Shown here: one piece after another, positions 57,438-64,000 of the stretch | How positions within the stretch are numbered: the first letter of the stretch is position 1 | Layout of the letters: each line of letters opens with the position of its first letter | Made by a program: the position numbers and the translations under genes | The notes under the pieces: generated by a model | What the model was told of the DNA's origin: nothing | Databases searched by the model: none | The model's input: only the letters and a program-made list of their open reading frames with translations | DNA from: Nocardioides sp. URHA0020 | Lineage (GTDB): Bacteria > Actinomycetota > Actinomycetes > Propionibacteriales > Nocardioidaceae | Assembly: GCF_000620705.1 (NCBI RefSeq) | Contig: NZ_KK211167.1 | Coordinates: 124,001-188,000 of the forward strand | Length of the DNA stretch: 64,000 nt | Direction of reading: 5' to 3'

Positions 57438-57797
57438 GTGCTGCCCCCGGAACTCCGTCTCACCGACGGCGCGTCCTTCCAGCAGACCGTGCGCGCCGGC
57501 AGACGGGCCGGCAGCCGGACGCTGGTGGTGCATCTCGCGCGCGAGGTGGGCTCCCCGACCGGCTCCTCCGGTCCCCGGGTCGGCTTCGTGGTCAGCAAGG
57601 CGGTGGGCAACGCCGTGGTGCGCAACCGCGTGAAACGCCGGCTCAGACACCTGGCCCGGGAGCACGTCTCGTCGCTCCCGGGCTCTGCTGCGCTCGTGGT
57701 CCGGGCGCTCCCGGCCGCGGCGTCTGCCTCGAGCGGGGAACTCTCGGCCGATCTGGTCCGTTGCCTCGCTCGGGTGCGGGAAGAGGTGACGCGATGA
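57438..57797 (+). CDS. rnpA: Ribonuclease P protein component
   Basis: This 119-residue basic protein has the RNR-type motif (VSKAVGNAVVRNRVKRRLRH). It is the protein cofactor of RNase P, which trims the 5' ends of tRNA precursors. GTG 57438 was chosen from the family start (LPPELRLTDGASF). Its stop overlaps the yidD start by 4 bp (ATGA). Confidence 0.95.
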   Translation: MLPPELRLTDGASFQQTVRAGRRAGSRTLVVHLAREVGSPTGSSGPRVGFVVSKAVGNAVVRNRVKRRLRHLAREHVSSLPGSAALVVRALPAAASASSGELSADLVRCLARVREEVTR

Positions 57798-58072
57798 GGT
57801 ACGACCCCGTCCGCTGGCTGCTCATCGGCCTGCTGCGGCTCTATCGCTGGGCGGTCAGCCCCCTCTACGGTCAGGTCTGCCGCTACCACCCCTCCTGCTC
57901 GGCGTACGCCCTCGGAGCCGTCACCACGCACGGCAGCCTGCGCGGCAGCTGGCTGACGCTGCGGCGACTGCTGCGCTGTCACCCCTGGGCGGCCGGCGGG
58001 TACGACCCGGTGCCACCTCGTACGTCCCGCGGTCACGCGGGCCCCTGTCCCTCACCCCAGCAAGGAGCCTGA
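57794..58072 (+). CDS. yidD: YidD, membrane protein insertion factor
   Basis: This 92-residue protein has the membrane-surface helix (LIGLLRLYRWAVSPLYG) and the CRYHPSCSAYALGAV signature, plus LRRLLRCHPWAAGGYDPVP. It helps the YidC insertase. It is translationally coupled to rnpA and 3 bp ahead of yidC. Confidence 0.95.
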   Translation: MRYDPVRWLLIGLLRLYRWAVSPLYGQVCRYHPSCSAYALGAVTTHGSLRGSWLTLRRLLRCHPWAAGGYDPVPPRTSRGHAGPCPSPQQGA

Positions 58073-58075
58073 TCC

Positions 58076-59083
58076 GTGGGAGCCCTCGGCGATCTCGGCG
58101 GCCTGATCATGACGCCGCTCTATTACGCGATCTCGGCCGTGCTGGTCGCGTGGCACTGGATGTTGACGCAGATCGGGCTCGACCCGGACAGCGGCCTGAC
58201 CTGGGTGCTCTCGGTCATCGGCCTCACCCTGACGGTGCGCGCGGCGCTGATCCCGCTCTTCGTGAAGCAGATCAAGTCGAGCCGCAACATGCAGCTGATC
58301 CAGCCCAAGGTCAAGGAGCTGCAGAAGAAGTACGGCCACGACCGGGAGCGGCTGGCCCAGGAGACGATGAAGCTCTACAAGGAGAGCGGGACCAACCCGT
58401 TCGCCTCGTGCCTGCCGATCCTGATCCAGATGCCGATCTTCCTGGCGCTCTTCCGGCTGCTCGACCACCACGCGGCCAAGGGCGACGGCAAGGCCTTCAT
58501 CACCACCGAGCTGGCCCACAGCTTCCAGAACGCCGAGCTCTTCGGGGTCATCCCGCTGAAGGCGACCTTCCTCAAGGCGGACGGATCCACGGCCGTCATG
58601 GTTGTCGCGGCGCTGCTCGTGATCGCGATGACGGCCACGACCTTCACCACCCAGCGGCAGCTGATGAGCAAGAACATGCCGGCCGACGCGCTGAGCGGCC
58701 CGTACGCCCAGCAGCAGAAGCTGCTCCTCTACGTCCTGCCCGTCGTCTTCGCGGTCGGTGGCATCGCCTTCCCGATCGCCGTGCTCTTCTACTGGACCAC
58801 CTCGAACCTGTGGACCATGGGCCAGCAGTTCTACGTGATCCGCAACAACCCCGCGCCGGGCACCGCCGCCGAGACGGCCAAGAAGGAACGTGACCGGCTC
58901 AAGGCGGAGAAGCACGGCAGGAAGGTCGAGCCGGAGGCCGAGGCCCTGCCCGTCGTCGAGGAGCCGCGGCCGCAGGCCCGCCAGCAGCCGAAGAAGCAGT
59001 CCAAGAAGCAGCGGAAGCAGACCCCAGGTCAGCGACCCAGCCCCACCCCCAAGCCGAAGACCGAAGGAGGCACCGATGCCTGA
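58076..59083 (+). CDS. yidC: YidC/OxaA membrane protein insertase
   Basis: This 335-residue protein has a first helix (LYYAISAVLVAWHWML), the conserved substrate-groove region (LIPLFVKQIKSSRNMQLIQPK with the hydrophilic-groove Arg), several more membrane helices and a highly basic C-terminal tail (KKQSKKQRKQ). It inserts proteins into the membrane. GTG 58076. Overlaps the next gene by 8 bp. Confidence 0.95.
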   Translation: MGALGDLGGLIMTPLYYAISAVLVAWHWMLTQIGLDPDSGLTWVLSVIGLTLTVRAALIPLFVKQIKSSRNMQLIQPKVKELQKKYGHDRERLAQETMKLYKESGTNPFASCLPILIQMPIFLALFRLLDHHAAKGDGKAFITTELAHSFQNAELFGVIPLKATFLKADGSTAVMVVAALLVIAMTATTFTTQRQLMSKNMPADALSGPYAQQQKLLLYVLPVVFAVGGIAFPIAVLFYWTTSNLWTMGQQFYVIRNNPAPGTAAETAKKERDRLKAEKHGRKVEPEAEALPVVEEPRPQARQQPKKQSKKQRKQTPGQRPSPTPKPKTEGGTDA

Positions 59084-59696
59084 CGAGACCCTGACCGACG
59101 ACGCAGTGGTGGACGAGACCGTGGTGGACGAGACGGCGGACGAGACGTCTGACGACACGGCCGATGACACGGCCGATGACACGACCGCCGACGAGGAGCA
59201 GGTCGACGACGGCGAGGAGCCCTCGGCGAGCACCTCGCGGCTCGAGGAGCTCGAGGCCGAGGGCGACATCGCCGCGGACTACCTCGAGGAGCTCCTCGAC
59301 ATCGCCGACCTGGACGGCGACCTGGACATGGACGTCGACGGGGACCGCGCCGCCGTCTCGATCGTGGGTGCGGACCTGTCGCAGCTCGTCGGTGACAACG
59401 GTGAGGTGCTCGAAGCCCTGCAGGAGCTGACTCGGCTCGCCGTCTACCGCGAGACCGGCGAGCGCACCCGGCTGATGCTGGACATCTCCGGCTTCCGGGC
59501 CCGCAAGCGCGAGGAGCTGCTGGCGGTGGCCGAGGCGTCGGTGGCTCGGGTCCGCGAGTCCGGCGACCCGGAGTCGCTCCCCGCGATGACGCCGTTCGAG
59601 CGCAAGGTCGTGCACGATGCGGTCGCCGCCGCCGGCCTGACGTCCGAGTCCGAGGGCGTCGAACCGCGTCGCTTCGTGGTGGTCCTCCCGGGGTGA
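59076..59696 (+). CDS. Jag/KhpB-like protein with KH and R3H domains
   Basis: This 206-residue protein has a KH domain (DGDRAAVSIVGADLSQLVGDNGEVLEALQELTRLAV in pieces) and a C-terminal R3H domain (ERKVVHDAV, arginine and histidine three residues apart), so it binds single-stranded nucleic acid. The N-terminal 55 residues are an acidic Asp/Glu/Thr tract with tandem DDTAD-type units instead of the Jag_N domain seen in other Jag proteins. It stands in the conserved place between yidC and rsmG, with overlap at both ends. Confidence 0.9.
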   Translation: MPDETLTDDAVVDETVVDETADETSDDTADDTADDTTADEEQVDDGEEPSASTSRLEELEAEGDIAADYLEELLDIADLDGDLDMDVDGDRAAVSIVGADLSQLVGDNGEVLEALQELTRLAVYRETGERTRLMLDISGFRARKREELLAVAEASVARVRESGDPESLPAMTPFERKVVHDAVAAAGLTSESEGVEPRRFVVVLPG

Positions 59697-60466
59697 CGAT
59701 GGACCCCGATGTTTCACGTGAAACGCCCTCTACGCCCGACGTGGCGCGGAGGGCGTTCGCGTCTGAGCGCCTGCCGCTGGCAGAGGAGTTCGCCCACCTG
59801 CTGGCGACCGATGGGGTGTTCCGGGGGCTGATCGGCCCCCGCGAGGCGCCCCGCCTCTGGGACCGGCACCTGGTCAACTGCGCCCTGCTGGCGCAGGCGA
59901 TCCCGCACGACGTGACGGTGTGCGATGTCGGGTCGGGTGCCGGGCTGCCCGGGCTCGTCCTCGCGATCGCCCGGGCCGACCTGCGCATCACGCTGGTGGA
60001 GCCGCTGCTGCGCCGCACCACGTTCCTCGACGAGGTCGTCAGCACGCTCGGGCTGACGAACGTCGAGGTGGTGCGCGGCAAGGCCGACGCTCTGCACGGT
60101 CGGGTGACGTACGACGTGGTGACGTCGCGGGCAGTCGCGCCGCTCGAGCGGCTGCTGGGGTGGTCGATGCCCCTGGTGGCTCCCACCGGTGCGTTGCTGG
60201 CGATGAAGGGCAGCTCGGTGGGCGAGGAGATCACGGCGGCCGCCGCGGCCTTGCACCAGTGGGGGTGTGCAGAGCCGGAGGTGCTCATGCTCGGGGAGGG
60301 CTGGCCGGTGTCCCCGACCATCGCGGTGCGGGTGGCCTGGGCCGATCCGGCACGGGTATCTTGGCCGCTGGCCACCAGCCCGGTCCAGGAGCAGCGACCG
60401 CCGCGCGGTGGCGGACGCACCTCGGGGCGCGAGCGATCGACAGCGAAGGGGAGGCGGCAGAAGTGA
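59693..60466 (+). CDS. rsmG: 16S rRNA (guanine-N7) methyltransferase RsmG (GidB)
   Basis: This 257-residue enzyme has a SAM-binding CDVGSGAGLPGLVLAI motif and a conserved VTSRAVAPL. It methylates G527 (E. coli numbering) of 16S rRNA. The GTG at 59693 (MTMDPDVSRE) is used; an ATG two codons on is possible. The frame start contains a parS site read as DVSRET. A charged C-terminal tail is long (about 30 residues) and basic. Overlaps the jag stop by 4 bp. Confidence 0.93.
   Translation: MTMDPDVSRETPSTPDVARRAFASERLPLAEEFAHLLATDGVFRGLIGPREAPRLWDRHLVNCALLAQAIPHDVTVCDVGSGAGLPGLVLAIARADLRITLVEPLLRRTTFLDEVVSTLGLTNVEVVRGKADALHGRVTYDVVTSRAVAPLERLLGWSMPLVAPTGALLAMKGSSVGEEITAAAAALHQWGCAEPEVLMLGEGWPVSPTIAVRVAWADPARVSWPLATSPVQEQRPPRGGGRTSGRERSTAKGRRQK
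59710..59725. promoter_or_regulatory. parS: parS site 1 (inside rsmG)
   Basis: The 16-bp sequence TGTTTCACGTGAAACG has the perfect ParB core GTTTCACGTGAAAC (59711-59724). It lies in codons 6-11 of rsmG and is read as DVSRET. Confidence 0.95.
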
Positions 60467-60492
60467 CGGATGGCGCCGGGTCCGGCGAAGAG

Positions 60493-60557
60493 TTTTCCAC
60501 CGGACAGAATCCCCCCGTTGAGCGTGGCTATCCACAGATCGACGACAGTTCTCCACA
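60493..60557. promoter_or_regulatory. DnaA-box-like cluster upstream of parA
   Basis: Three sequences close to TTATCCACA occur in 65 bp before parA: TTTTCCACC (60493-60501, two mismatches), CTATCCACA (60528-60536, one) and TTCTCCACA (60549-60557, one). They may bind DnaA or be chance in this region. Confidence 0.45.
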
Positions 60558-60567
60558 GGAGAGACCC

Positions 60568-61554
60568 ATGCAGTCCGGTCCCGATGTTTCACGTGAAACC
60601 GGCGGCTTCCGCGTGCGTACCGCCGCGGACATCGCCGTCGCCGCTGCGTCCTTCGACGACGACCACGCCACCCCGCTGGCGCGCGCGGCGGAGCACATTG
60701 TGCTGGCCCGTCAGGGGGCTCGGATGCGACCGCCGATGACGCGACCGAGCAAGACCCGGATCTTCGTGGTCGCGAACCAGAAGGGCGGCGTCGGCAAGAC
60801 GACCTCGACGGTCAACATCGCCGCAGGGCTGGCGCAGCTCGGGCAGCGCGTGCTGGTGATCGACCTGGACCCCCAGGGCAACGCGTCGACCGCCCTCGGG
60901 GTGGAGCACCGGCGCGGGGTGCCCTCGACGTACGACGCGCTCGTCGACGGCGAGCCCCTGGTCGACGTGATGTCCGAGTCGCCCGAGGTCGCGAACCTCT
61001 GGGCCGTGCCGGCGACCATCGACCTGGCCGGTGCGGAGATCGAGCTGGTCTCCGTCGTCGCCCGTGAGAGCCGCCTGCGCAAGGCGGTCCACGGCCACCC
61101 GTGGGTCGGCACCGAGGCGGACGCGGGCGAGGATCGCTTCGACTACGTGCTCATCGACTGCCCGCCCTCCCTCGGCCTGCTGACCCTGAACGCGCTCGTG
61201 GCCGGTGACGAGATGCTGATCCCGATCCAGGCCGAGTACTACGCGCTCGAGGGGCTCGGCCAACTGCTCGAGACCGTCGACATGGTCCGGGCGCACCTCA
61301 ACCAGGCGCTGGAGGTCTCCACCATCCTGGTCACCATGTTCGACGCCCGCACCCGACTGGCCGCCGGCGTCGCGGAGGAGGTGCGCGATCACTTCGGCGA
61401 CCAGGTCCTCAAGACCTCGATCCCCCGGTCTGTCCGCGTCTCGGAGGCGCCGTCGTACGGGCAGACCGTGATGACCTACGATCCGGGTTCGCCGGGTGCG
61501 CTGTCCTACCTCGAGGCCGCACGCGAGATCGCCGTCCAGGGAGCCAGCCGATGA
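60568..61554 (+). CDS. parA: ParA chromosome-partitioning ATPase
   Basis: This 328-residue protein has an N-terminal extension (about 65 residues) and a MinD/ParA ATPase domain with deviant Walker A KGGVGKTT and Walker [12 protein letters not shown]. It drives segregation of ParB-bound origins. ATG 60568 follows AGGAGAG. The N-terminus again contains PDVSRET encoded by a parS site. It overlaps the parB start by 4 bp. Confidence 0.95.
   Translation: MQSGPDVSRETGGFRVRTAADIAVAAASFDDDHATPLARAAEHIVLARQGARMRPPMTRPSKTRIFVVANQKGGVGKTTSTVNIAAGLAQLGQRVLVIDLDPQGNASTALGVEHRRGVPSTYDALVDGEPLVDVMSESPEVANLWAVPATIDLAGAEIELVSVVARESRLRKAVHGHPWVGTEADAGEDRFDYVLIDCPPSLGLLTLNALVAGDEMLIPIQAEYYALEGLGQLLETVDMVRAHLNQALEVSTILVTMFDARTRLAAGVAEEVRDHFGDQVLKTSIPRSVRVSEAPSYGQTVMTYDPGSPGALSYLEAAREIAVQGASR
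60585..60600. promoter_or_regulatory. parS: parS site 2 (inside parA)
   Basis: TGTTTCACGTGAAACC has the same perfect core (60586-60599). It lies in codons 6-11 of parA and is read as DVSRET, exactly as in rsmG. Confidence 0.95.
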
Positions 61555-62519
61555 ACGCCAACCGCCAGCCCCAGCGTCGTGGTCTCGGCCGGGGTCTCGG
61601 CTCGCTGATCCCGACCGGTCCGCCCAGCGAGGAGACCCCCGTCGACGGAGGCACGCCGGACGCCGGCTCGATCGGTCAGCTCGACGTCGCCGGGCTGGCC
61701 CCCGTCTCGGGCGCCTACTTCGCCGAGATCCCGGTCGGGCAGATCCAGCCCAACAAGGTGCAGCCCCGCCAGGTCTTCGACGAGGAGGCGATGGCCGAGC
61801 TCGTGCACTCGATCAAGGAGATCGGCGTCCTGCAGCCGGTCGTGGTGCGCCGCCGCGGGCCGGAGGAGTACGAGCTGGTCATGGGGGAGCGTCGCTGGCG
61901 CGCCTCACAGGCCGCCGGCCTGGACCTGGTCCCCGCGATCGTCCGGGAGACCGACGACGTCGACATGCTCCGCGACGCGCTGCTGGAGAACCTGCACCGG
62001 TCCCAGCTCAACCCGCTGGAGGAGGCCGCGGCCTACGCGCAGATGCTGGACGACTTCGGGTGCACGCACGAGGAGCTCGCCAGCCGCATCGGTCGCTCGC
62101 GGCCCCAGATCAGCAACACCCTGCGGCTCCTCAAGCTCACACCCGCCGTCCAGCGCCGGGTCGCGGCCGGCGTGCTCTCGGCCGGCCACGCCCGGTCGCT
62201 GCTCGCGATCGAAAACCCGGAGATCCAGGACCGGCTGGCCGCCAAGGTGATCGCCGAGGGCATCAGCGTGCGCGCCCTGGAGGAGATCGTCGCCCTTCGC
62301 GACGTCGACTCGCCGGCACCGCGGGCCACCCGCAGCAAGCCGCACGCTCCCGGCCTGGTCGACCTGGCCGACCGGCTCTCCGACCGCTTCGAGACCCGGG
62401 TCAAGGTGGACCTCGGCCGGGCCAAGGGCAAGATCACGGTGGAGTTCGGCTCGCTGGACGACCTGCAGCGCATTGTCGACATCATGGACCCGCGCAACCG
62501 CAACGACCGCCCGGTCTGA
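61551..62519 (+). CDS. parB: ParB chromosome-partitioning protein
   Basis: This 322-residue DNA-binding CTPase-type protein has the N-terminal domain with [10 protein letters not shown] and [16 protein letters not shown], a helix-turn-helix ([21 protein letters not shown]) and a C-terminal dimerisation region. It binds parS and spreads on DNA. The ATG overlaps the parA stop (ATGA). Confidence 0.96.
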   Translation: MNANRQPQRRGLGRGLGSLIPTGPPSEETPVDGGTPDAGSIGQLDVAGLAPVSGAYFAEIPVGQIQPNKVQPRQVFDEEAMAELVHSIKEIGVLQPVVVRRRGPEEYELVMGERRWRASQAAGLDLVPAIVRETDDVDMLRDALLENLHRSQLNPLEEAAAYAQMLDDFGCTHEELASRIGRSRPQISNTLRLLKLTPAVQRRVAAGVLSAGHARSLLAIENPEIQDRLAAKVIAEGISVRALEEIVALRDVDSPAPRATRSKPHAPGLVDLADRLSDRFETRVKVDLGRAKGKITVEFGSLDDLQRIVDIMDPRNRNDRPV

Positions 62520-62532
62520 GCGGGAAGCGCAG

Positions 62533-62580
62533 CCGACAAAGCAATGAATTGGTAAGTCAGCAAGTCACTTTGTCGACTTG
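62533..62580. terminator. Possible terminator between parB and the acyltransferase gene
   Basis: GCCGACAAAG and CTTTGTCGAC-type arms flank an AT-rich loop of about 26 nt that also contains AAGTCA repeats. It sits between the convergent parB and PlsC-like genes. Confidence 0.35.
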
Positions 62581-63329
62581 TTGGCTCGTCGCTCGGCCCG
62601 GATCCGTCGCTCCTCGGCGTCCAGGCGCAGCGCCTCGTCGGGGGTCGGGGCGGAGCCGCCGTACGCCGCGGGGAGCCACCAGGACCCGGTCGGCTGCTCC
62701 TCGCTCGGGTAGCTGCGGATCGTCTCGTCGAGCAGCCCCGCCATCACCGAGCGCAGCTCCTCGGTCTCGGCGACCGGGTCCGCGCCCGTGGGGTGCAGCG
62801 GCGCGCCCACGGTCAGCGCGATGGTCTTGCCCCGGGAGAAGTCGCGCGGGTGGTCCTTCGTCATCATCCGCTGCGTGCCCCACATGACGACCGGCACCAC
62901 CGGCACGCCGGCCTCGGCCGCGATCCGCACCGCACCGGTCTTGAACTCCTTGAGCTCCATCGACCGCGAGATCGTGGCCTCCGGGAAGATGCCGACCGCC
63001 TCCCCGCGGCGCAGGTAGTCGATCGCCGTACGCGCCGAGGACTCCCCGGCCCCGCGGTCCACCTCGATGTGGTGCAGCGAGCGCATCAGCGGCCCGACCA
63101 GGGAGTGGTCGAACAGCTCGCGCTTGGCCATGAACCGGACCAGCCGGCCCGAGGGGTTGGCGGCGAGGCCGCCGTAGACGAAGTCGACGTAGCCGATGTG
63201 GTTGCAGGCCAGCAGCACGCCGCCGGTCCGCGGCACGTGCTCGGTGCCGGTCATCACGAAGCGCTGGCCCAGCAGCCGGAAGCCGGTCTTGGCAGCCAGG
63301 ATGACCGGGGGGTAGGTGATGTCGCGCAT
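62565..63329 (-). CDS. PlsC-type lysophospholipid acyltransferase
   Basis: This 254-residue enzyme has the NHx4D motif (ACNHIGYVD), the glycerol-binding IFPEATIS and VPVVMWG. It transfers an acyl group to lysophosphatidate or a similar lipid at the membrane. Length is the normal 250. Start MRDITYPPV at 63329. It is 13 bp downstream of the aminotransferase gene and probably in one transcript with it. Confidence 0.9.
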   Translation of the reverse strand: MRDITYPPVILAAKTGFRLLGQRFVMTGTEHVPRTGGVLLACNHIGYVDFVYGGLAANPSGRLVRFMAKRELFDHSLVGPLMRSLHHIEVDRGAGESSARTAIDYLRRGEAVGIFPEATISRSMELKEFKTGAVRIAAEAGVPVVPVVMWGTQRMMTKDHPRDFSRGKTIALTVGAPLHPTGADPVAETEELRSVMAGLLDETIRSYPSEEQPTGSWWLPAAYGGSAPTPDEALRLDAEERRIRAERRANKSTK

Positions 63330-63342
63330 GGTGCTCCTCGGG

Positions 63343-64000
63343 TCAGCGGCGGGTCTCGAGGAAGTCGGCGATGCGGCCGATCGCCTCCTCGAGGACGGTG
63401 GCGTCGGGCAGGGTCACCAGCCGGAAGTGGTCGGGCCGCGGCCAGTTGAAGCCGGTGCCGTGGGTGACGAGCAGCTTCTTGGCGCGCAGGAGGTCGATCA
63501 CGAACGCCTCGTCGTCCTCGATCGGGTAGACCTCGGGATCGAGCCGGGGGAAGCAGTAGAGGGCGCCCATCGGCTCCACGTTGCTGACGCCCGGGATCTC
63601 GTTCAGCAGGCGGCTGGCGAGCTTGCTCTGCTCGTAGAACCGACCACCGGGCACGACCAGCTCCTCGACCGACTGGTAGCCGCCCAGCGCGGTCTGGATC
63701 GCGTGCTGCGCGGGGACGTTGGCGCACATCCGCATGTTGGCGACCAGGGTGAGGCCCTCCAGGAAGTCCTGGGCGATCTCCTGCGGCCCGGAGATCATCA
63801 GCCAGCCCGCCCGGTAGCCACAGACGCGGTAGGCCTTGGACAGGCCGCCGAAGGTCAGGCAGAGCACGTCGCTGCCGGCGTACGTCGCCGCGTGGTGGTG
63901 CTCGGCGTCGTCGAAGATGATCTTCTCGTAGATCTCGTCGGCGAAGACGACCAGCTCGTGGCGGCGGGCGATGTCGATCAGGCCCGTGACGACCGCCTCG
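63343..64000 (-). CDS. AlaT-like PLP-dependent aminotransferase, 5' end outside the window
   Basis: The C-terminal 218 or so residues of a class I/II aminotransferase are present; the N-terminus lies beyond 64000. The PLP lysine is in LSKAYRVCGYRAGW; VFADEIYEKIIFDD is the cofactor-ring Asp/Tyr region, and LVTHGTGFNWPRPDHFRLVTLP the substrate-Arg end. The sequence looks most like alanine transaminase AlaT. It makes alanine from pyruvate with glutamate as donor. Confidence 0.85.
   Translation of the reverse strand, partial: EAVVTGLIDIARRHELVVFADEIYEKIIFDDAEHHHAATYAGSDVLCLTFGGLSKAYRVCGYRAGWLMISGPQEIAQDFLEGLTLVANMRMCANVPAQHAIQTALGGYQSVEELVVPGGRFYEQSKLASRLLNEIPGVSNVEPMGALYCFPRLDPEVYPIEDDEAFVIDLLRAKKLLVTHGTGFNWPRPDHFRLVTLPDATVLEEAIGRIADFLETRR

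Overview
The window comes from a high-GC actinobacterium. The gene order (fhaA-fhaB-pstP-rodA-pbpA-pknA-pknB, crgA, gyrA/gyrB/recF/dnaN/dnaA, rpmH-rnpA-yidD-yidC-jag-rsmG-parA-parB), the DLW-39 micro-gene beside tRNA-Ala and the TTGTCCACA DnaA boxes fit an actinomycete chromosome around its replication origin. Overall style suggests Nocardioidaceae (Nocardioides or a close relative); this is inference, since no 16S gene is present. The origin lies at about 54.9-57.3 kb. Genes on either side of it mostly point outward: dnaA to gyrA on the minus strand, rpmH to parB on the plus strand.

Layout. (1) 1-6.8 kb: the end of an MMPL exporter, then a nuclease-like wHTH gene bracketed by two nearly identical 79-bp inverted repeats, malic enzyme, and a TetR regulator with its MMPL exporter. 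(2) 6.8-27.7 kb: an accessory stress and envelope island. It holds glutathione peroxidase, cardiolipin synthase, SHOCT/DUF6325/AI-2E/DUF1269-like membrane proteins, two tandem giant MalT-type LuxR regulators, an HdeD-like protein, a BrkB-like protein, a K+ channel, a formylglycine-generating-enzyme homologue, a bacteriophytochrome fused to a PP2C phosphatase, an AldO-like flavin oxidase, and an ECF42-type sigma factor with its YCII/DGPF partner. A repeated 17-bp palindrome, TCACCCG-N3-CGGGTGA, sits in at least six intergenic regions of this island and looks like the operator of a local regulon. (3) 27.8-38.0 kb: tRNA-Leu and the FHA/PP2C/RodA/PBP/PASTA-kinase growth-control operon, a DUF881 gene and an internally duplicated CrgA. 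(4) 38-45 kb: rhomboid protease, cyclophilin, lipid-related acyltransferase and patatin, DUF3817, SURF1-like and secreted proteins, tRNA-Ala, DLW-39, tRNA-Ile. (5) 45.3-64 kb: DUF3566, gyrase, DciA-like DUF721, recF, gnd, dnaN, oriC, dnaA, the rpmH-to-parB operon with two parS sites, an acyltransferase and the end of an alanine-type aminotransferase.

How the parts work together. The origin-proximal set handles replication initiation (DnaA, DnaN, RecF, gyrase, DciA-like), chromosome segregation (ParA/ParB/parS) and membrane insertion plus tRNA and rRNA processing (YidC, RnpA, RsmG). The kinase/phosphatase/FHA operon links peptidoglycan sensing by PASTA domains to elongation enzymes (RodA, PbpA). 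The accessory island appears to be a stress response in which the LuxR-type ATPases probably read the shared palindrome and control membrane proteins. That regulatory link is my inference from motif position. No transposase, prophage, CRISPR array, rRNA gene or biosynthetic cluster was seen.
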